Source of the DNA: Minisyncoccota bacterium
GTDB lineage: Bacteria > Patescibacteriota > Microgenomatia > Levybacterales > UBA12049
Assembly: GCA_025449795.1 (NCBI GenBank)
Contig: JANWIQ010000056.1
Span: 1 to 19,600 of the forward strand
Length of the DNA: 19,600 bases
Direction: 5' to 3'
Below, in pieces: positions 1-5,917 of this stretch. Both the position numbers and the translations under genes were made by a program. The notes below the pieces were generated by a model. The model saw nothing but the letters and a program-made list of their open reading frames with translations, did no database searches and had not been told where the DNA came from. Position 1 is the first letter of the stretch, and every line of letters begins with the position of its first letter.

Positions 1-42
1 ATTTTTTGAGGAAATAACAAAGCCTTAGCCTCGAAACTTGAT

Positions 43-63
43 TCAGTGGACGATTAGGGACTC
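43..63 (-). repeat. Partial copy of tRNA-Val 3' end
   Basis: These 21 bases repeat exactly at 139-159, which is the last part of the tRNA-Val gene (T-loop to discriminator base) plus three bases beyond it. The copy lies downstream of the tRNA 3' end, in the same orientation, about 96 bases away. This is the geometry left by an element integrated at a tRNA 3' end, but the space between is too small for a gene. It could also be a remnant of a duplicated tRNA. Confidence 0.8.
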
Positions 64-81
64 CCTTCGGCAGGCTCAGGG
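63..81. repeat. REP-like imperfect palindrome
   Basis: CCCTTCGGCAGGCTCAGGG can fold as an imperfect hairpin (CCCT/AGGG outer stem plus a short inner pairing). It resembles a widespread intergenic repeat of the form CCTTCG..AAGCTCAGG. It abuts the tRNA-Val tail copy. Whether it is repeated elsewhere in this genome cannot be seen here. Confidence 0.4.
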
Positions 82-104
82 TAAACTTCTCATCCTAAGT
101 TCAT

Positions 105-136
105 AAAAAAATTCCCCACCAGATGGTGAGGAATTT
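105..136 (-). terminator. Intrinsic terminator of tRNA-Val
   Basis: Read on the minus strand, bases 136 to 125 pair with 120 to 109 in a 12-bp stem with one G.U wobble and a four-base loop, followed by a run of U (110 to 105). On the plus strand the same position would be a C.A mismatch, so the hairpin is adapted to minus-strand transcripts. It starts 7 bases after the tRNA 3' end. Confidence 0.88.
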
Positions 137-142
137 TCTCAG

Positions 143-216
143 TGGACGATTAGGGACTCGAACCCCAGACCCTCTCTGTGTAAAAGAGATGCTCTAGCCA
201 ACTGAGCTAATCGTCC
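143..216 (-). tRNA. tRNA-Val (anticodon TAC)
   Basis: The minus strand folds as a full cloverleaf: acceptor GGACGAT/ATCGTCC, D-stem GCTC/GAGC, anticodon stem TCTCT/AGAGA with loop TTTACAC (anticodon TAC), five-base variable loop, T-arm with TTCGAGT loop, discriminator A. The CCA end is not encoded. The first 10 bases overlap the 3' end of the upstream GIY-YIG reading frame, so the tRNA may be read from that gene's transcript; no convincing promoter is seen directly upstream. Confidence 0.95.
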
Positions 217-461
217 ATAAGTTTACAAATTGCTAATTTTATTTTACTGCCAATACCTGTTTTATAAAATGCCTCTTTTTTAATTGAATCCTCCTTACAG
301 AGAAAACTTTCATAATGGACTAATTTAAAAGACCTATTTTGTTTTGTCCAAGTATTACTTCCTTGATTATGTTCTTCCAAACGAACTTTAGGTTCCTTAT
401 CTGTTCTGCCAATGTATATTTTGTCGTTTTTCTCACTTTTTATAAAATAAACAAAATACAT
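207..461 (-). CDS. GIY-YIG family small endonuclease
   Basis: This 84-residue protein has the single-domain GIY-YIG nuclease layout of UvrC-like small endonucleases (YhbQ/URI type): a VYF tripeptide near residues 4-6 in place of GIY, YIG at 16-18, an Arg at about 27 in the KVRLEEHN helix and the metal-binding Glu at about 63 in KKEAFYK. The frame extends upstream to a GTG at 485, but MYFVYFIKS is the usual family N-terminus, so I start at 461. The stop codon and last two Asp codons lie within the 5' end of tRNA-Val, an unusual overlap that may have arisen by insertion next to the tRNA. Palindromes sit right at the start region. No good ribosome binding site is seen. Such genes are usually stand-alone and their targets are unknown. 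The family call is strong; the cellular role is open. Confidence 0.8.
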   Translation of the reverse strand: MYFVYFIKSEKNDKIYIGRTDKEPKVRLEEHNQGSNTWTKQNRSFKLVHYESFLCKEDSIKKEAFYKTGIGSKIKLAICKLMDD

Positions 462-467
462 GAGCTT

Positions 468-480
468 GGTCCAGAGGACC
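468..480. repeat. Short perfect palindrome
   Basis: GGTCC AGA GGACC is a five-base-pair perfect inverted repeat immediately upstream of the GIY-YIG start codon at 461. Its right arm is shared with the next palindrome (476-504), so the two hairpins are alternatives. Confidence 0.6.
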
Positions 481-504
481 ATCACCCTTTGGGTGAAATC
501 GTCC
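476..504. repeat. REP-like palindrome upstream of GIY-YIG gene
   Basis: An inner perfect hairpin TCACCC TTT GGGTGA (482-496) is flanked by GGAC (476-479) and GTCC (501-504), which can pair as an outer stem. With 468-480 it forms a cluster of small palindromes in front of a small endonuclease gene, reminiscent of the association of REP elements with nuclease-type transposases, but no such link is shown by the sequence alone. Confidence 0.5.
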
Positions 505-646
505 GAATTGTGTGTTAATTATAAACGAATTTGTGGGAGCTATCAAGGAGTGGGCGATTGTATTTAAGCAGTATCCTTTTCAAATGAGCTATAACGGCAG
601 GCCTAAAGTAAATTTGTCAGAACGAATTTTTGGAGTTTTTAGATAA
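497..646 (+). pseudogene. Possible C-terminal gene fragment, unidentified
   Basis: A plus-strand frame is open from just after a TGA at 494 to a TAA at 644-646; a GTG at 512 would give 44 residues. The translation (…KEWAIVFKQYPFQMSYNG…LSERIFGVFR) has a protein-like mix of Trp, Tyr, Phe and charged residues and ends at a natural stop. It has no recognisable start signal and looks more like the tail of a broken gene, perhaps a transposase, than an intact one. I do not recognise the family. Confidence 0.25.
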
Positions 647-650
647 AAGA

Positions 651-1445
651 TTATTTATCAAACAAAAGTGAATTAAAAATTAAATCTTGTCCTTTAGCAA
701 AAAGTAGTGTTTTTTCCAGCGCAGTACCATTTTCAATAGCAATACCATCTTTTAGTGCAAGTTGCTTTGTTTGATCAATTGGAAGAGAAGCATTTGTTGT
801 GGGGACAGCATATATAATTCCCATAACGGTCAAAATCAATAAATTAGAGTATTTTTGATTATTCAATGGGATTATGTAAAGACGTTCTAGTTGACATGGT
901 CCATAACAAAAAGTCACATACGCTCTAAATGCAGGGATACCATTAGTATTTTGAACCTTCTCTACGCTGACAGGAATAAAGTGAGCCTTTTCTAACGCAC
1001 TCTTTACCGAATCAGTTGAGTCGGAAGCTAATACCTTTTCATCAAAAAAATGTGGACTACCTTCACCAGCAATTGGTTGATAATTTGCGGTACTTGAGGA
1101 TAGCTCATAGTATCCTGCTTCAAAACCACCTTTATCAAAGTCAATTCTATGCCAGTCCTCAGTAAGACTAGAATTACCAAGTATACGAGCCTGCCCAAGA
1201 CTACCGGGATAATCAAAACTTATTCCTAATATGCTGTCATGGTAAGAAAGGATAGTTGCTGTTGACATTGGTATTGGCGTAGCGCTCGGCTGGTGGATGA
1301 GTATCGGAGTATTAGATTCTTTTCTTGCTACATTCTTTCTAGAAGAAAGAAGCAAAACCGCAAAGCTGAGCAAGATAGCGATGACAATTATAATTCCAAA
1401 AGTTTTGACATGACTTACTAATGGGGCTCGTTTTTCCCTTTTCAC
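651..1445 (-). CDS. Membrane-anchored extracytoplasmic protein, unknown function
   Basis: A 264-residue protein with a basic N-terminus followed by one hydrophobic segment at about residues 16-35 (GIIIVIAILLSFAVLLL), a low-complexity Ser/Thr/Pro linker at about 45-65, then a globular domain that begins YHDSILGISFDYPGSLG. That opening (ISFDYP) is common in exported proteins of candidate-phyla bacteria with a PsbP-like or similar fold. There is a Cys pair (FCYGPC) near residue 183. The predicted orientation is inside N-terminus, outside domain. It starts with GTG, placed exactly six bases after an extended -10 box, so it is probably translated from a leaderless mRNA. It is transcribed away from the PLD gene. 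No enzymatic motif is visible and I give no function. Confidence 0.8.
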   Translation of the reverse strand: MKREKRAPLVSHVKTFGIIIVIAILLSFAVLLLSSRKNVARKESNTPILIHQPSATPIPMSTATILSYHDSILGISFDYPGSLGQARILGNSSLTEDWHRIDFDKGGFEAGYYELSSSTANYQPIAGEGSPHFFDEKVLASDSTDSVKSALEKAHFIPVSVEKVQNTNGIPAFRAYVTFCYGPCQLERLYIIPLNNQKYSNLLILTVMGIIYAVPTTNASLPIDQTKQLALKDGIAIENGTALEKTLLFAKGQDLIFNSLLFDK

Positions 1446-1451
1446 AAGAAG

Positions 1452-1460
1452 ATTATACCA
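1452..1460 (-). promoter_or_regulatory. Extended -10 promoter, leaderless GTG start
   Basis: On the minus strand TGG-TATAAT is followed by six bases and the GTG at 1445, so transcription would begin at or within a base of the start codon. No good -35 hexamer is visible, as is usual for extended -10 promoters. Confidence 0.7.
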
Positions 1461-1630
1461 GAAGTCTGAGTCTCTTTAGTAGAGTTGCGGGGACTTAAAC
1501 CTTTTTAGTCACGAAAGGTAACGAAGAAAATCAACTTTGAACCTCTGTGCGGAAGAGTCATCTTATTTTGAACTCTTTCACAACTTCCTCGTTCATTTTA
1601 GCAAGTTAATGCAGGCATATCAAGCACAAA

Positions 1631-1636
1631 AGGAGG
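1631..1636 (+). promoter_or_regulatory. Strong Shine-Dalgarno AGGAGG
   Basis: A perfect AGGAGG lies four bases before the ATG at 1641 and fixes that start. It stands out because most starts in this window with room for a ribosome binding site have none. Confidence 0.85.
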
Positions 1637-1640
1637 ACGA

Positions 1641-2093
1641 ATGAGCCCAATCCTGCTTAATTCGCAACTCCATGATGAAAAAACCTTTTATCAAATGTTT
1701 TTACAGGATTTAGAGAAGTGTACAAGTGAAGTAATTATAGAGAGTCCCTTCATTACTACCGAAAGGGTAAAAACGTTTGATCGAGTATTCAATACGTTAT
1801 TAAAAAAGAACGTAAAAATTTTTGTAATAACTCGAGATCCGAAAGAACATGGAGAAGGGATGGAGGTACAATCTGAGGCAGAAATAAGAAGATTTGAAAC
1901 AACAGGAGTACAAGTACTGTTGTGCGCTGGCAATCATCATCGAAAACTTGCCGTTTTAGACAGAACTATCCTTTGGGAAGGGAGTCTTAACATACTTTCC
2001 CAAAATCATAGCCGTGAAATAATGAGAAGAATAGATAGCAAAGAATTGGCATTGCAGATATTCCAATTTTTGAAACTTGGTAAGTTTCTCTAA
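1641..2093 (+). CDS. Single-domain PLD-like (HKD) phosphodiesterase/nuclease
   Basis: A 150-residue protein with one phospholipase D-type half-site: H100-x-K102-x4-D107 (HRKLAVLD) followed by E113-G-S115-x-N117 (EGSLNILS). The N-terminal part (about residues 10-70) has the alternating beta/alpha pattern of the fold, including EVIIESPFIT and VKIFVITRDP, typical of PLD domains attached to helicases or of small bacterial nucleases of the Nuc/BfiI type. PLD enzymes need two HKD motifs, so this one should act as a homodimer. No signal peptide is present, so it is probably cytoplasmic and acts on nucleic acid. It has a perfect Shine-Dalgarno. The next gene begins 20 bases later with its own promoter. 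The substrate is not deducible; a defence or repair nuclease is possible. Confidence 0.8.
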   Translation: MSPILLNSQLHDEKTFYQMFLQDLEKCTSEVIIESPFITTERVKTFDRVFNTLLKKNVKIFVITRDPKEHGEGMEVQSEAEIRRFETTGVQVLLCAGNHHRKLAVLDRTILWEGSLNILSQNHSREIMRRIDSKELALQIFQFLKLGKFL

Positions 2094-2098
2094 AAATT

Positions 2099-2107
2099 TG
2101 CTATACT
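2099..2107 (+). promoter_or_regulatory. Extended -10 promoter, leaderless ATG start
   Basis: TGC-TATACT is followed by six bases and the ATG at 2114. The arrangement matches those at 1452-1460 and 2578-2586 exactly in spacing. Confidence 0.7.
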
Positions 2108-2113
2108 CACGGT

Positions 2114-2368
2114 ATGGATGACGCAAATTTTGATGGATTACCGTGGGAAGAAATAAAAGAGATCGGTGAAAAAGGTCTTTTTGAACAGGTATTTAAGAAA
2201 ATTCCGAAAGCTAGATTTCAATTTGCGGCAAAAGAAGAAAATCAAGAGTACTTAGTACAGGCTGCTTTAAAGAGTCTAAGAATGAAAAATCCAGATGCTT
2301 CTCATGACCAAGCGATAGTCCTAGCTGGTTTTATGTATGCTTTTGCTAAAAAAATAGTTAAGACTTAA
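2114..2368 (+). CDS. Small acidic/basic mixed helical protein, unknown
   Basis: An 84-residue protein, mostly predicted helical, with an acidic N-terminus (MDDANFDGLPWEEIKEIGEKG) and a more basic second half ending AFAKKIVKT. There is no signal peptide, membrane segment, cysteine or catalytic motif. The start is supported by the extended -10 promoter six bases upstream (leaderless mRNA). Its stop overlaps by four bases with the stop of the convergent XRE gene. I do not recognise the family; proximity to the PLD gene and to an XRE regulator suggests an accessory module but does not prove one. Confidence 0.65.
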   Translation: MDDANFDGLPWEEIKEIGEKGLFEQVFKKIPKARFQFAAKEENQEYLVQAALKSLRMKNPDASHDQAIVLAGFMYAFAKKIVKT

Positions 2369-2571
2369 TAAGGCAAAACGTCCGAAGATTTTACCTTGAG
2401 AGCTTTAAAAATATTTTCCTGCACCTCTCCAGACATATTTACTACACCTCTCTCAATGCGTGAATAATAACTCACATGAATTCCCGCTTTTTCCGCAACT
2501 TGTTCTTGAGTTAATCCAACCTTTTTCCTAGCTTTTTTGAGATTTTTACCAATTTGCTGTTGTGATCCCAT
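2365..2571 (-). CDS. XRE-family HTH DNA-binding protein
   Basis: A 68-residue single-domain Cro/CI-type regulator. The helix-turn-helix is clear: LTQEQVAEKAGIHVSYYSRIERG (residues about 19-41), with the Q-x3-A-x3-G pattern and the conserved S-x-I-E-R-G turn. The rest forms the usual five-helix domain and there is no extra sensor or toxin domain. Such short XRE proteins are often autoregulators or antitoxins, but no partner toxin lies next to it on the same strand. It is preceded by its own extended -10 box spaced for a leaderless mRNA. Confidence 0.88.
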   Translation of the reverse strand: MGSQQQIGKNLKKARKKVGLTQEQVAEKAGIHVSYYSRIERGVVNMSGEVQENIFKALKVKSSDVLPY

Positions 2572-2577
2572 ATAGAA

Positions 2578-2586
2578 AGTATAGCA
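2578..2586 (-). promoter_or_regulatory. Extended -10 promoter, leaderless ATG start
   Basis: Minus-strand TGC-TATACT, then six bases (TTCTAT), then the ATG at 2571. No strong -35. Confidence 0.7.
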
Positions 2587-2733
2587 TAAGAAAATTTCAA
2601 GAAAAGTGAGTTTACTTTCATTCTGAACATTAAACTATTTGGAATTATTGCATCTTCTAAAATGGTATTAATTCTTCATATAAGCAAAGATTGCTAAGTG
2701 TCATTAGAAAGAAATCTAGGCTCATTTTGAAAG

Positions 2734-2763
2734 TTGACAAAGGTATAAATGTTTTTGTATAAT
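2734..2763 (+). promoter_or_regulatory. Consensus sigma70-type promoter of the ilv-suf operon
   Basis: Perfect TTGACA (2734-2739), 18-base spacer and perfect TATAAT (2758-2763). The leader-peptide ATG follows after six bases, so the transcript should start at or next to that ATG. The strength of the promoter fits an operon controlled mainly after initiation by attenuation. Confidence 0.9.
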
Positions 2764-2769
2764 CTATTT

Positions 2770-2817
2770 ATGAGTTTTGTAAATAAATCAATCGCTATTA
2801 TCATTATTACCCACTAA
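2770..2817 (+). CDS. Ile-rich attenuator leader peptide (ilv leader)
   Basis: The open frame encodes MSFVNKSIAIIIITH: 15 residues with five Ile codons (2791-2793, 2797-2808; mixed ATC and ATT) and one Val. The stop is TAA at 2815-2817. It is too short for normal gene calling. The composition, the position directly after a consensus promoter, the alternative hairpins that follow and the Ile/Val biosynthesis genes downstream all match a ribosome-mediated attenuator: scarce Ile-tRNA stalls the ribosome on the Ile run. The peptide itself probably has no other role. It appears to be translated from a leaderless mRNA, unlike the enterobacterial ilv leaders, which have a ribosome binding site. Confidence 0.88.
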   Translation: MSFVNKSIAIIIITH

Positions 2818-2818
2818 C

Positions 2819-2850
2819 GCGGGCTATATTGCTATGGCAATTACACCCGC
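2819..2850 (+). promoter_or_regulatory. Antiterminator hairpin of the ilv attenuator
   Basis: GCGGG (2819-2823) can pair with CCCGC (2846-2850), stacked outside an inner perfect hairpin ATTGC tatg GCAAT (2828-2841). The CCCGC strand is the same one that forms the 5' arm of the terminator, so the two structures exclude each other. A ribosome stalled on the Ile codons (before 2809) leaves GCGGG free and the antiterminator forms; a ribosome at the stop codon (2815-2817) would cover GCGGG and let the terminator form. Confidence 0.82.
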
Positions 2851-2867
2851 TCTAAGCGGGTTTTTTT
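2846..2867 (+). terminator. Attenuator terminator before ilvB
   Basis: CCCGCT (2846-2851), loop CTA, AGCGGG (2855-2860), then seven T. A six-base-pair GC-rich stem directly followed by a U-tract is a standard intrinsic terminator. It ends 12 bases before the ilvB ATG. Confidence 0.92.
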
Positions 2868-2879
2868 GTGGTAAAAAAT

Positions 2880-4574
2880 ATGAAAAATAAAACAATGACA
2901 GGTGCACAAGCAGTTTTAGAATCCTTACTTAAGGAACATGTGAAGGTAATTTTTGGGTATCCTGGTGGAGCAATAATGCCAGTGTACGATGCCTTATATG
3001 ATTATAAAGATAAATTAAATCATATATTGGTTAGGCACGAGCAAGCTGCTGGACATGCTGCTGAAGGGTATGCACGAGTAACGGGAAAGCCAGGGGTAGC
3101 GCTAGCAACGTCAGGACCAGGTGCAACGAATTTGGTAACAGCAATTACTGATGCAATGCTGGATTCAGTTCCAATTGTGTGTATTACTGGACAAGTTGCA
3201 ACATCTCTTCTTGGAACAGACGCTTTTCAGGAAGCAGATATCATTGGAGTAACAACACCAATTACAAAATGGAATTACCAAATAACCAAAGCGTCCGAGA
3301 TAGCTGAGGTTTTCGCAAAAGCGTTTTATATCTCTCAAACAGGAAGACCAGGGCCTGTGCTCATAGATATTACAAAAAGTGCCCAGATGGAACAATGTAT
3401 TTTTAAATATCCTAAAAATGTACGTTTACAAGGGTATCATCCAAAAACTGTTTCCGATTTAGCCGTAATTAAAAAAGTTGCTGAAATAGTTAATCAAGCT
3501 AAAAAACCATTTCTCCTCATGGGGCACGGAGTGCTCATTGCAAATGCGGAAGAAGAAGTAAAAAAATTAGTAGAAAAAGCAAATATTCCAGTTGCTTGTA
3601 CACTTCATGGGCTATCGGGATTTCCAACTGGTCACAGATTATATAAAGGCATGCTAGGCATGCATGGAAATTATGGTCCAAATGTATTAACAAATTCTGC
3701 TGATGTAATTATTGCTGTTGGTATGAGATTTGATGACAGGGTAACAGGAGATGTATCTAGATATGCAAAGAATGCAAGAATTATTCATATAGATATTGAT
3801 CCTGCAGAGTTTAATAAAAATATTCCAGTAGAAGTAGCAATTCTTGGTGATGCAAAAAAGGCCTTACAGGAATTAGAAAAATACGTTAGCTATAAAAACC
3901 ATGAAGAATGGCTTACGCGTTTTGATTCATACAAAGAAGAGGAATATAAGCAGGTAATCGAAAAGGAAATAACCTTAAAAGCTGAGAAGTTAACCATGGC
4001 TAGTGTTGTGAATCTTCTCTCTGAAATGACAAAAGGAGAAGCGGTTATCGTTGCAGATGTTGGACAAAATCAAATGATTGCAGCAAGATATTACAAATTT
4101 CAACAAAGTAATAGTTATATTACCTCTGGTGGTTTAGGTACCATGGGATTTGCCCTACCTGCAGCAATGGGAGCAAAGATGGGCGTACCAAACAGGCAAG
4201 TTATCGTAATTGTTGGTGACGGAGGGTTTCAAATGAATATACAGGAATTAGCAACATTAGCACAAGAAAAACTTCCGGTAAAAGTTATCATTTTAAATAA
4301 TAACTTTTTAGGAATGGTAAGACAGTGGCAAGAATTATTTTTTGCAAAAAGATACTCTTTTGTAGATCTTAAGAATCCAAATTTTGTTGATGTATGTAAA
4401 GGATTTTTTGTAGATGCGGAAAAAGTCGATAAGCCAGCTGCATTGAGAGAAGCATTGGAAAAATTACTTGCAGCAGAAGGTCCACGAGTACTTGAGGTTG
4501 TTGTAGAAAAAGAAGAAAAGGTATTTCCCATGATGCCAACTGGAGCATCTGTCAGCGAGATGCGTTTAGTATAA
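2880..4574 (+). CDS. ilvB: Acetolactate synthase large subunit (AHAS)
   Basis: Condenses two pyruvates to 2-acetolactate, or pyruvate and 2-oxobutanoate to 2-aceto-2-hydroxybutanoate, the first shared step of Val and Ile synthesis. The 564-residue length is normal. Visible features: the catalytic Glu of the TPP activation loop in RHEQAAGHAAEGYAR (about residue 54), the FAD/central domain, and the TPP-binding GDGGFQMNIQELATL…NNN motif near residues 445-475. The sequence GQVATSLLGTDAFQEADI is typical of true AHAS rather than catabolic enzymes. A GTG at 2868 is in frame but lies immediately at the end of the terminator U-tract; the ATG at 2880 gives the normal N-terminus (MKNKTMTGAQAVLESL). There is no Shine-Dalgarno. 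It is the first structural gene behind the attenuator; IlvN follows five bases later. Confidence 0.97.
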   Translation: MKNKTMTGAQAVLESLLKEHVKVIFGYPGGAIMPVYDALYDYKDKLNHILVRHEQAAGHAAEGYARVTGKPGVALATSGPGATNLVTAITDAMLDSVPIVCITGQVATSLLGTDAFQEADIIGVTTPITKWNYQITKASEIAEVFAKAFYISQTGRPGPVLIDITKSAQMEQCIFKYPKNVRLQGYHPKTVSDLAVIKKVAEIVNQAKKPFLLMGHGVLIANAEEEVKKLVEKANIPVACTLHGLSGFPTGHRLYKGMLGMHGNYGPNVLTNSADVIIAVGMRFDDRVTGDVSRYAKNARIIHIDIDPAEFNKNIPVEVAILGDAKKALQELEKYVSYKNHEEWLTRFDSYKEEEYKQVIEKEITLKAEKLTMASVVNLLSEMTKGEAVIVADVGQNQMIAARYYKFQQSNSYITSGGLGTMGFALPAAMGAKMGVPNRQVIVIVGDGGFQMNIQELATLAQEKLPVKVIILNNNFLGMVRQWQELFFAKRYSFVDLKNPNFVDVCKGFFVDAEKVDKPAALREALEKLLAAEGPRVLEVVVEKEEKVFPMMPTGASVSEMRLV

Positions 4575-4579
4575 ATTAT

Positions 4580-4870
4580 ATGAAAAAAATATATTTATGT
4601 ACGATTTTAAGTGAGGATAAACCAGGAGTTTTATACAGAGTTGCAGATATTTTTTTACGAAGGAAAATTAATATAGAAGGAATAATTTCGGTTAAAAATA
4701 AAGAGGAAAAACTGTCAAAAATCTCTATATTTGTAGAAGAAACGCAAGAAGCTGTTGATAAAACAATAAGGCAAATAGACAGGATTATTGAGGTTGTAAA
4801 TGCAGTTGCAAAGGTTGCAAGCATTGAGGATATTAAAAAATTTATGAAAGCGGGAGAAATAACAATATGA
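4580..4870 (+). CDS. ilvN: Acetolactate synthase small (regulatory) subunit, short form
   Basis: A 96-residue protein carrying one ACT domain: EDKPGVLYRVADIFLRRKINIEGI (residues about 12-35) is the hallmark valine-binding region, followed by the second half of the domain with an IEDIKKFMK tail. Common AHAS small subunits have about 160-170 residues with a second C-terminal domain; here it is missing, as in the short E. coli IlvN/IlvM type. It should stimulate IlvB and may give feedback inhibition by Val. Its TGA overlaps the ilvC start by four bases (ATGA), a layout for coupled translation. No Shine-Dalgarno before its own ATG. Confidence 0.93.
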   Translation: MKKIYLCTILSEDKPGVLYRVADIFLRRKINIEGIISVKNKEEKLSKISIFVEETQEAVDKTIRQIDRIIEVVNAVAKVASIEDIKKFMKAGEITI

Positions 4871-5916
4871 CAAAAATGAGATTTGGGAAAATGTTGGAAA
4901 ATGTTCTAACACGTGAAGAATTTTCTTTAAAAAATGCACATAGCGTGTTAAAAAATAAAACTATTGCCGTTATTGGATATGGCGTGCAGGGCCCTGCTCA
5001 AGCATTGAATCTCCGTGATAATGGATTTTCTGTTATTGTGGGACAAAGAAAAAATTCTCTCTCGTGGGATAAAGCACTTGAAGATGGGTGGATTGAAGGA
5101 GAAACACTTTTTGATATTGAGAAGGCAACAAAAAGAGGAAGCGTTATTTGTTATTTACTTTCTGATGCCGCACAAATTAAACTGTGGCCTACGATTAAGC
5201 CTTACCTAACAAAAGGTAAGGTACTTTATTTCTCCCATGGCTTTGCTGTTACATATGCAACGCAAACAAGCATTGTCCCACCAAAGAATGTAGATGTTGT
5301 TCTTGTTGCACCTAAAGGTACTGGGCGAACCCTTCGTAAGATTTTCTTGGAAGGGCGTGGAGTTAACTCAAGTTACGCAGTGTATCAGGATGCGACAGGA
5401 AAAGCGAAAGAAATAGCACAAGCATTGGGAATCGGAATTGGGTCAGGATTTCTTTTTGAAACTACTTTTGAAAAAGAAGTGTTTAGCGACTTAACAGGAG
5501 AAAGAGGAGTACTTATGGGTGCAATTGCCGGAATAATGGAAGCACAATATGATCTTTTGCGAAAACATGGACATTCTCCTTCTGAAGCATTTAATGAAAC
5601 AGTTGAGGAGTTAACACAAAGTCTCATTCCTCTTATTGGAGAAAAAGGAATGGATTGGATGTTTGCAAACTGTTCAACAACTGCACAGCGTGGTGCGCTC
5701 GATTGGAAAGAAAAATTTAAGAAAACAGTAACACCTTTATTTGAAAAGCTATACAAAAATGTAGCATCTGGGAAAGAAGCAGAAATTGTTATTAAAGCAA
5801 ATAGCAAATCAAACTATAGAGAGAAATTACAAAAAGAATTACAGGAAATGAGAGAAAGCGAGATGTGGCAAGCAGGAAGAAAAGTTCGAGAACTTAGACC
5901 TGAAAACCAGAAATAA
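4867..5916 (+). CDS. ilvC: Ketol-acid reductoisomerase, class I
   Basis: Isomerises and reduces acetohydroxy acids to 2,3-dihydroxy acids with NAD(P)H and Mg. The Rossmann motif GYGVQG is at 37-42; the loop after it (GQRKNSLSWDKA) has the Ser/Arg pattern associated with NADPH. The catalytic His lies in FSHGF (about 124) and the metal ligands D208 and E212 in DLTGERGVLMG. The 349-residue length is class I (one helical knot domain). Many segments (DLTGERGVLMG, HSPSEAFNETVEELTQSL, CSTTAQRGALDW, the closing LRPENQ) recall the fungal mitochondrial Ilv5 and Bacteroidetes-like branch rather than the usual short bacterial form. GGAG at 4853-4856, inside ilvN, is a plausible ribosome binding site. Confidence 0.97.
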   Translation: MTKMRFGKMLENVLTREEFSLKNAHSVLKNKTIAVIGYGVQGPAQALNLRDNGFSVIVGQRKNSLSWDKALEDGWIEGETLFDIEKATKRGSVICYLLSDAAQIKLWPTIKPYLTKGKVLYFSHGFAVTYATQTSIVPPKNVDVVLVAPKGTGRTLRKIFLEGRGVNSSYAVYQDATGKAKEIAQALGIGIGSGFLFETTFEKEVFSDLTGERGVLMGAIAGIMEAQYDLLRKHGHSPSEAFNETVEELTQSLIPLIGEKGMDWMFANCSTTAQRGALDWKEKFKKTVTPLFEKLYKNVASGKEAEIVIKANSKSNYREKLQKELQEMRESEMWQAGRKVRELRPENQK

Positions 5917-5917
5917 T

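Noticed and set aside
2114..2571. Toxin-antitoxin pair formed by the 84-residue protein and the XRE protein
   Set aside because: The two genes are convergent with separate promoters, and the small protein has no toxin motif.
2868..2879. GTG start for ilvB twelve bases upstream
   Set aside because: It lies directly at the end of the terminator U-tract and adds four residues not needed for the family; the ATG at 2880 is more likely, though the GTG cannot be excluded.
2764..2880. T-box or riboswitch leader before ilvB
   Set aside because: There is no room for a T-box stem I or its conserved T-box sequence; the short Ile-rich frame and two-state hairpins explain the region.
4229..4531. Antisense open frame within ilvB, and similar antisense frames in ilvC, ilvD and tig
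   Set aside because: Low-complexity Ser/Thr/Phe-rich translations, no start signals, and fully explained as shadows of strongly conserved genes.
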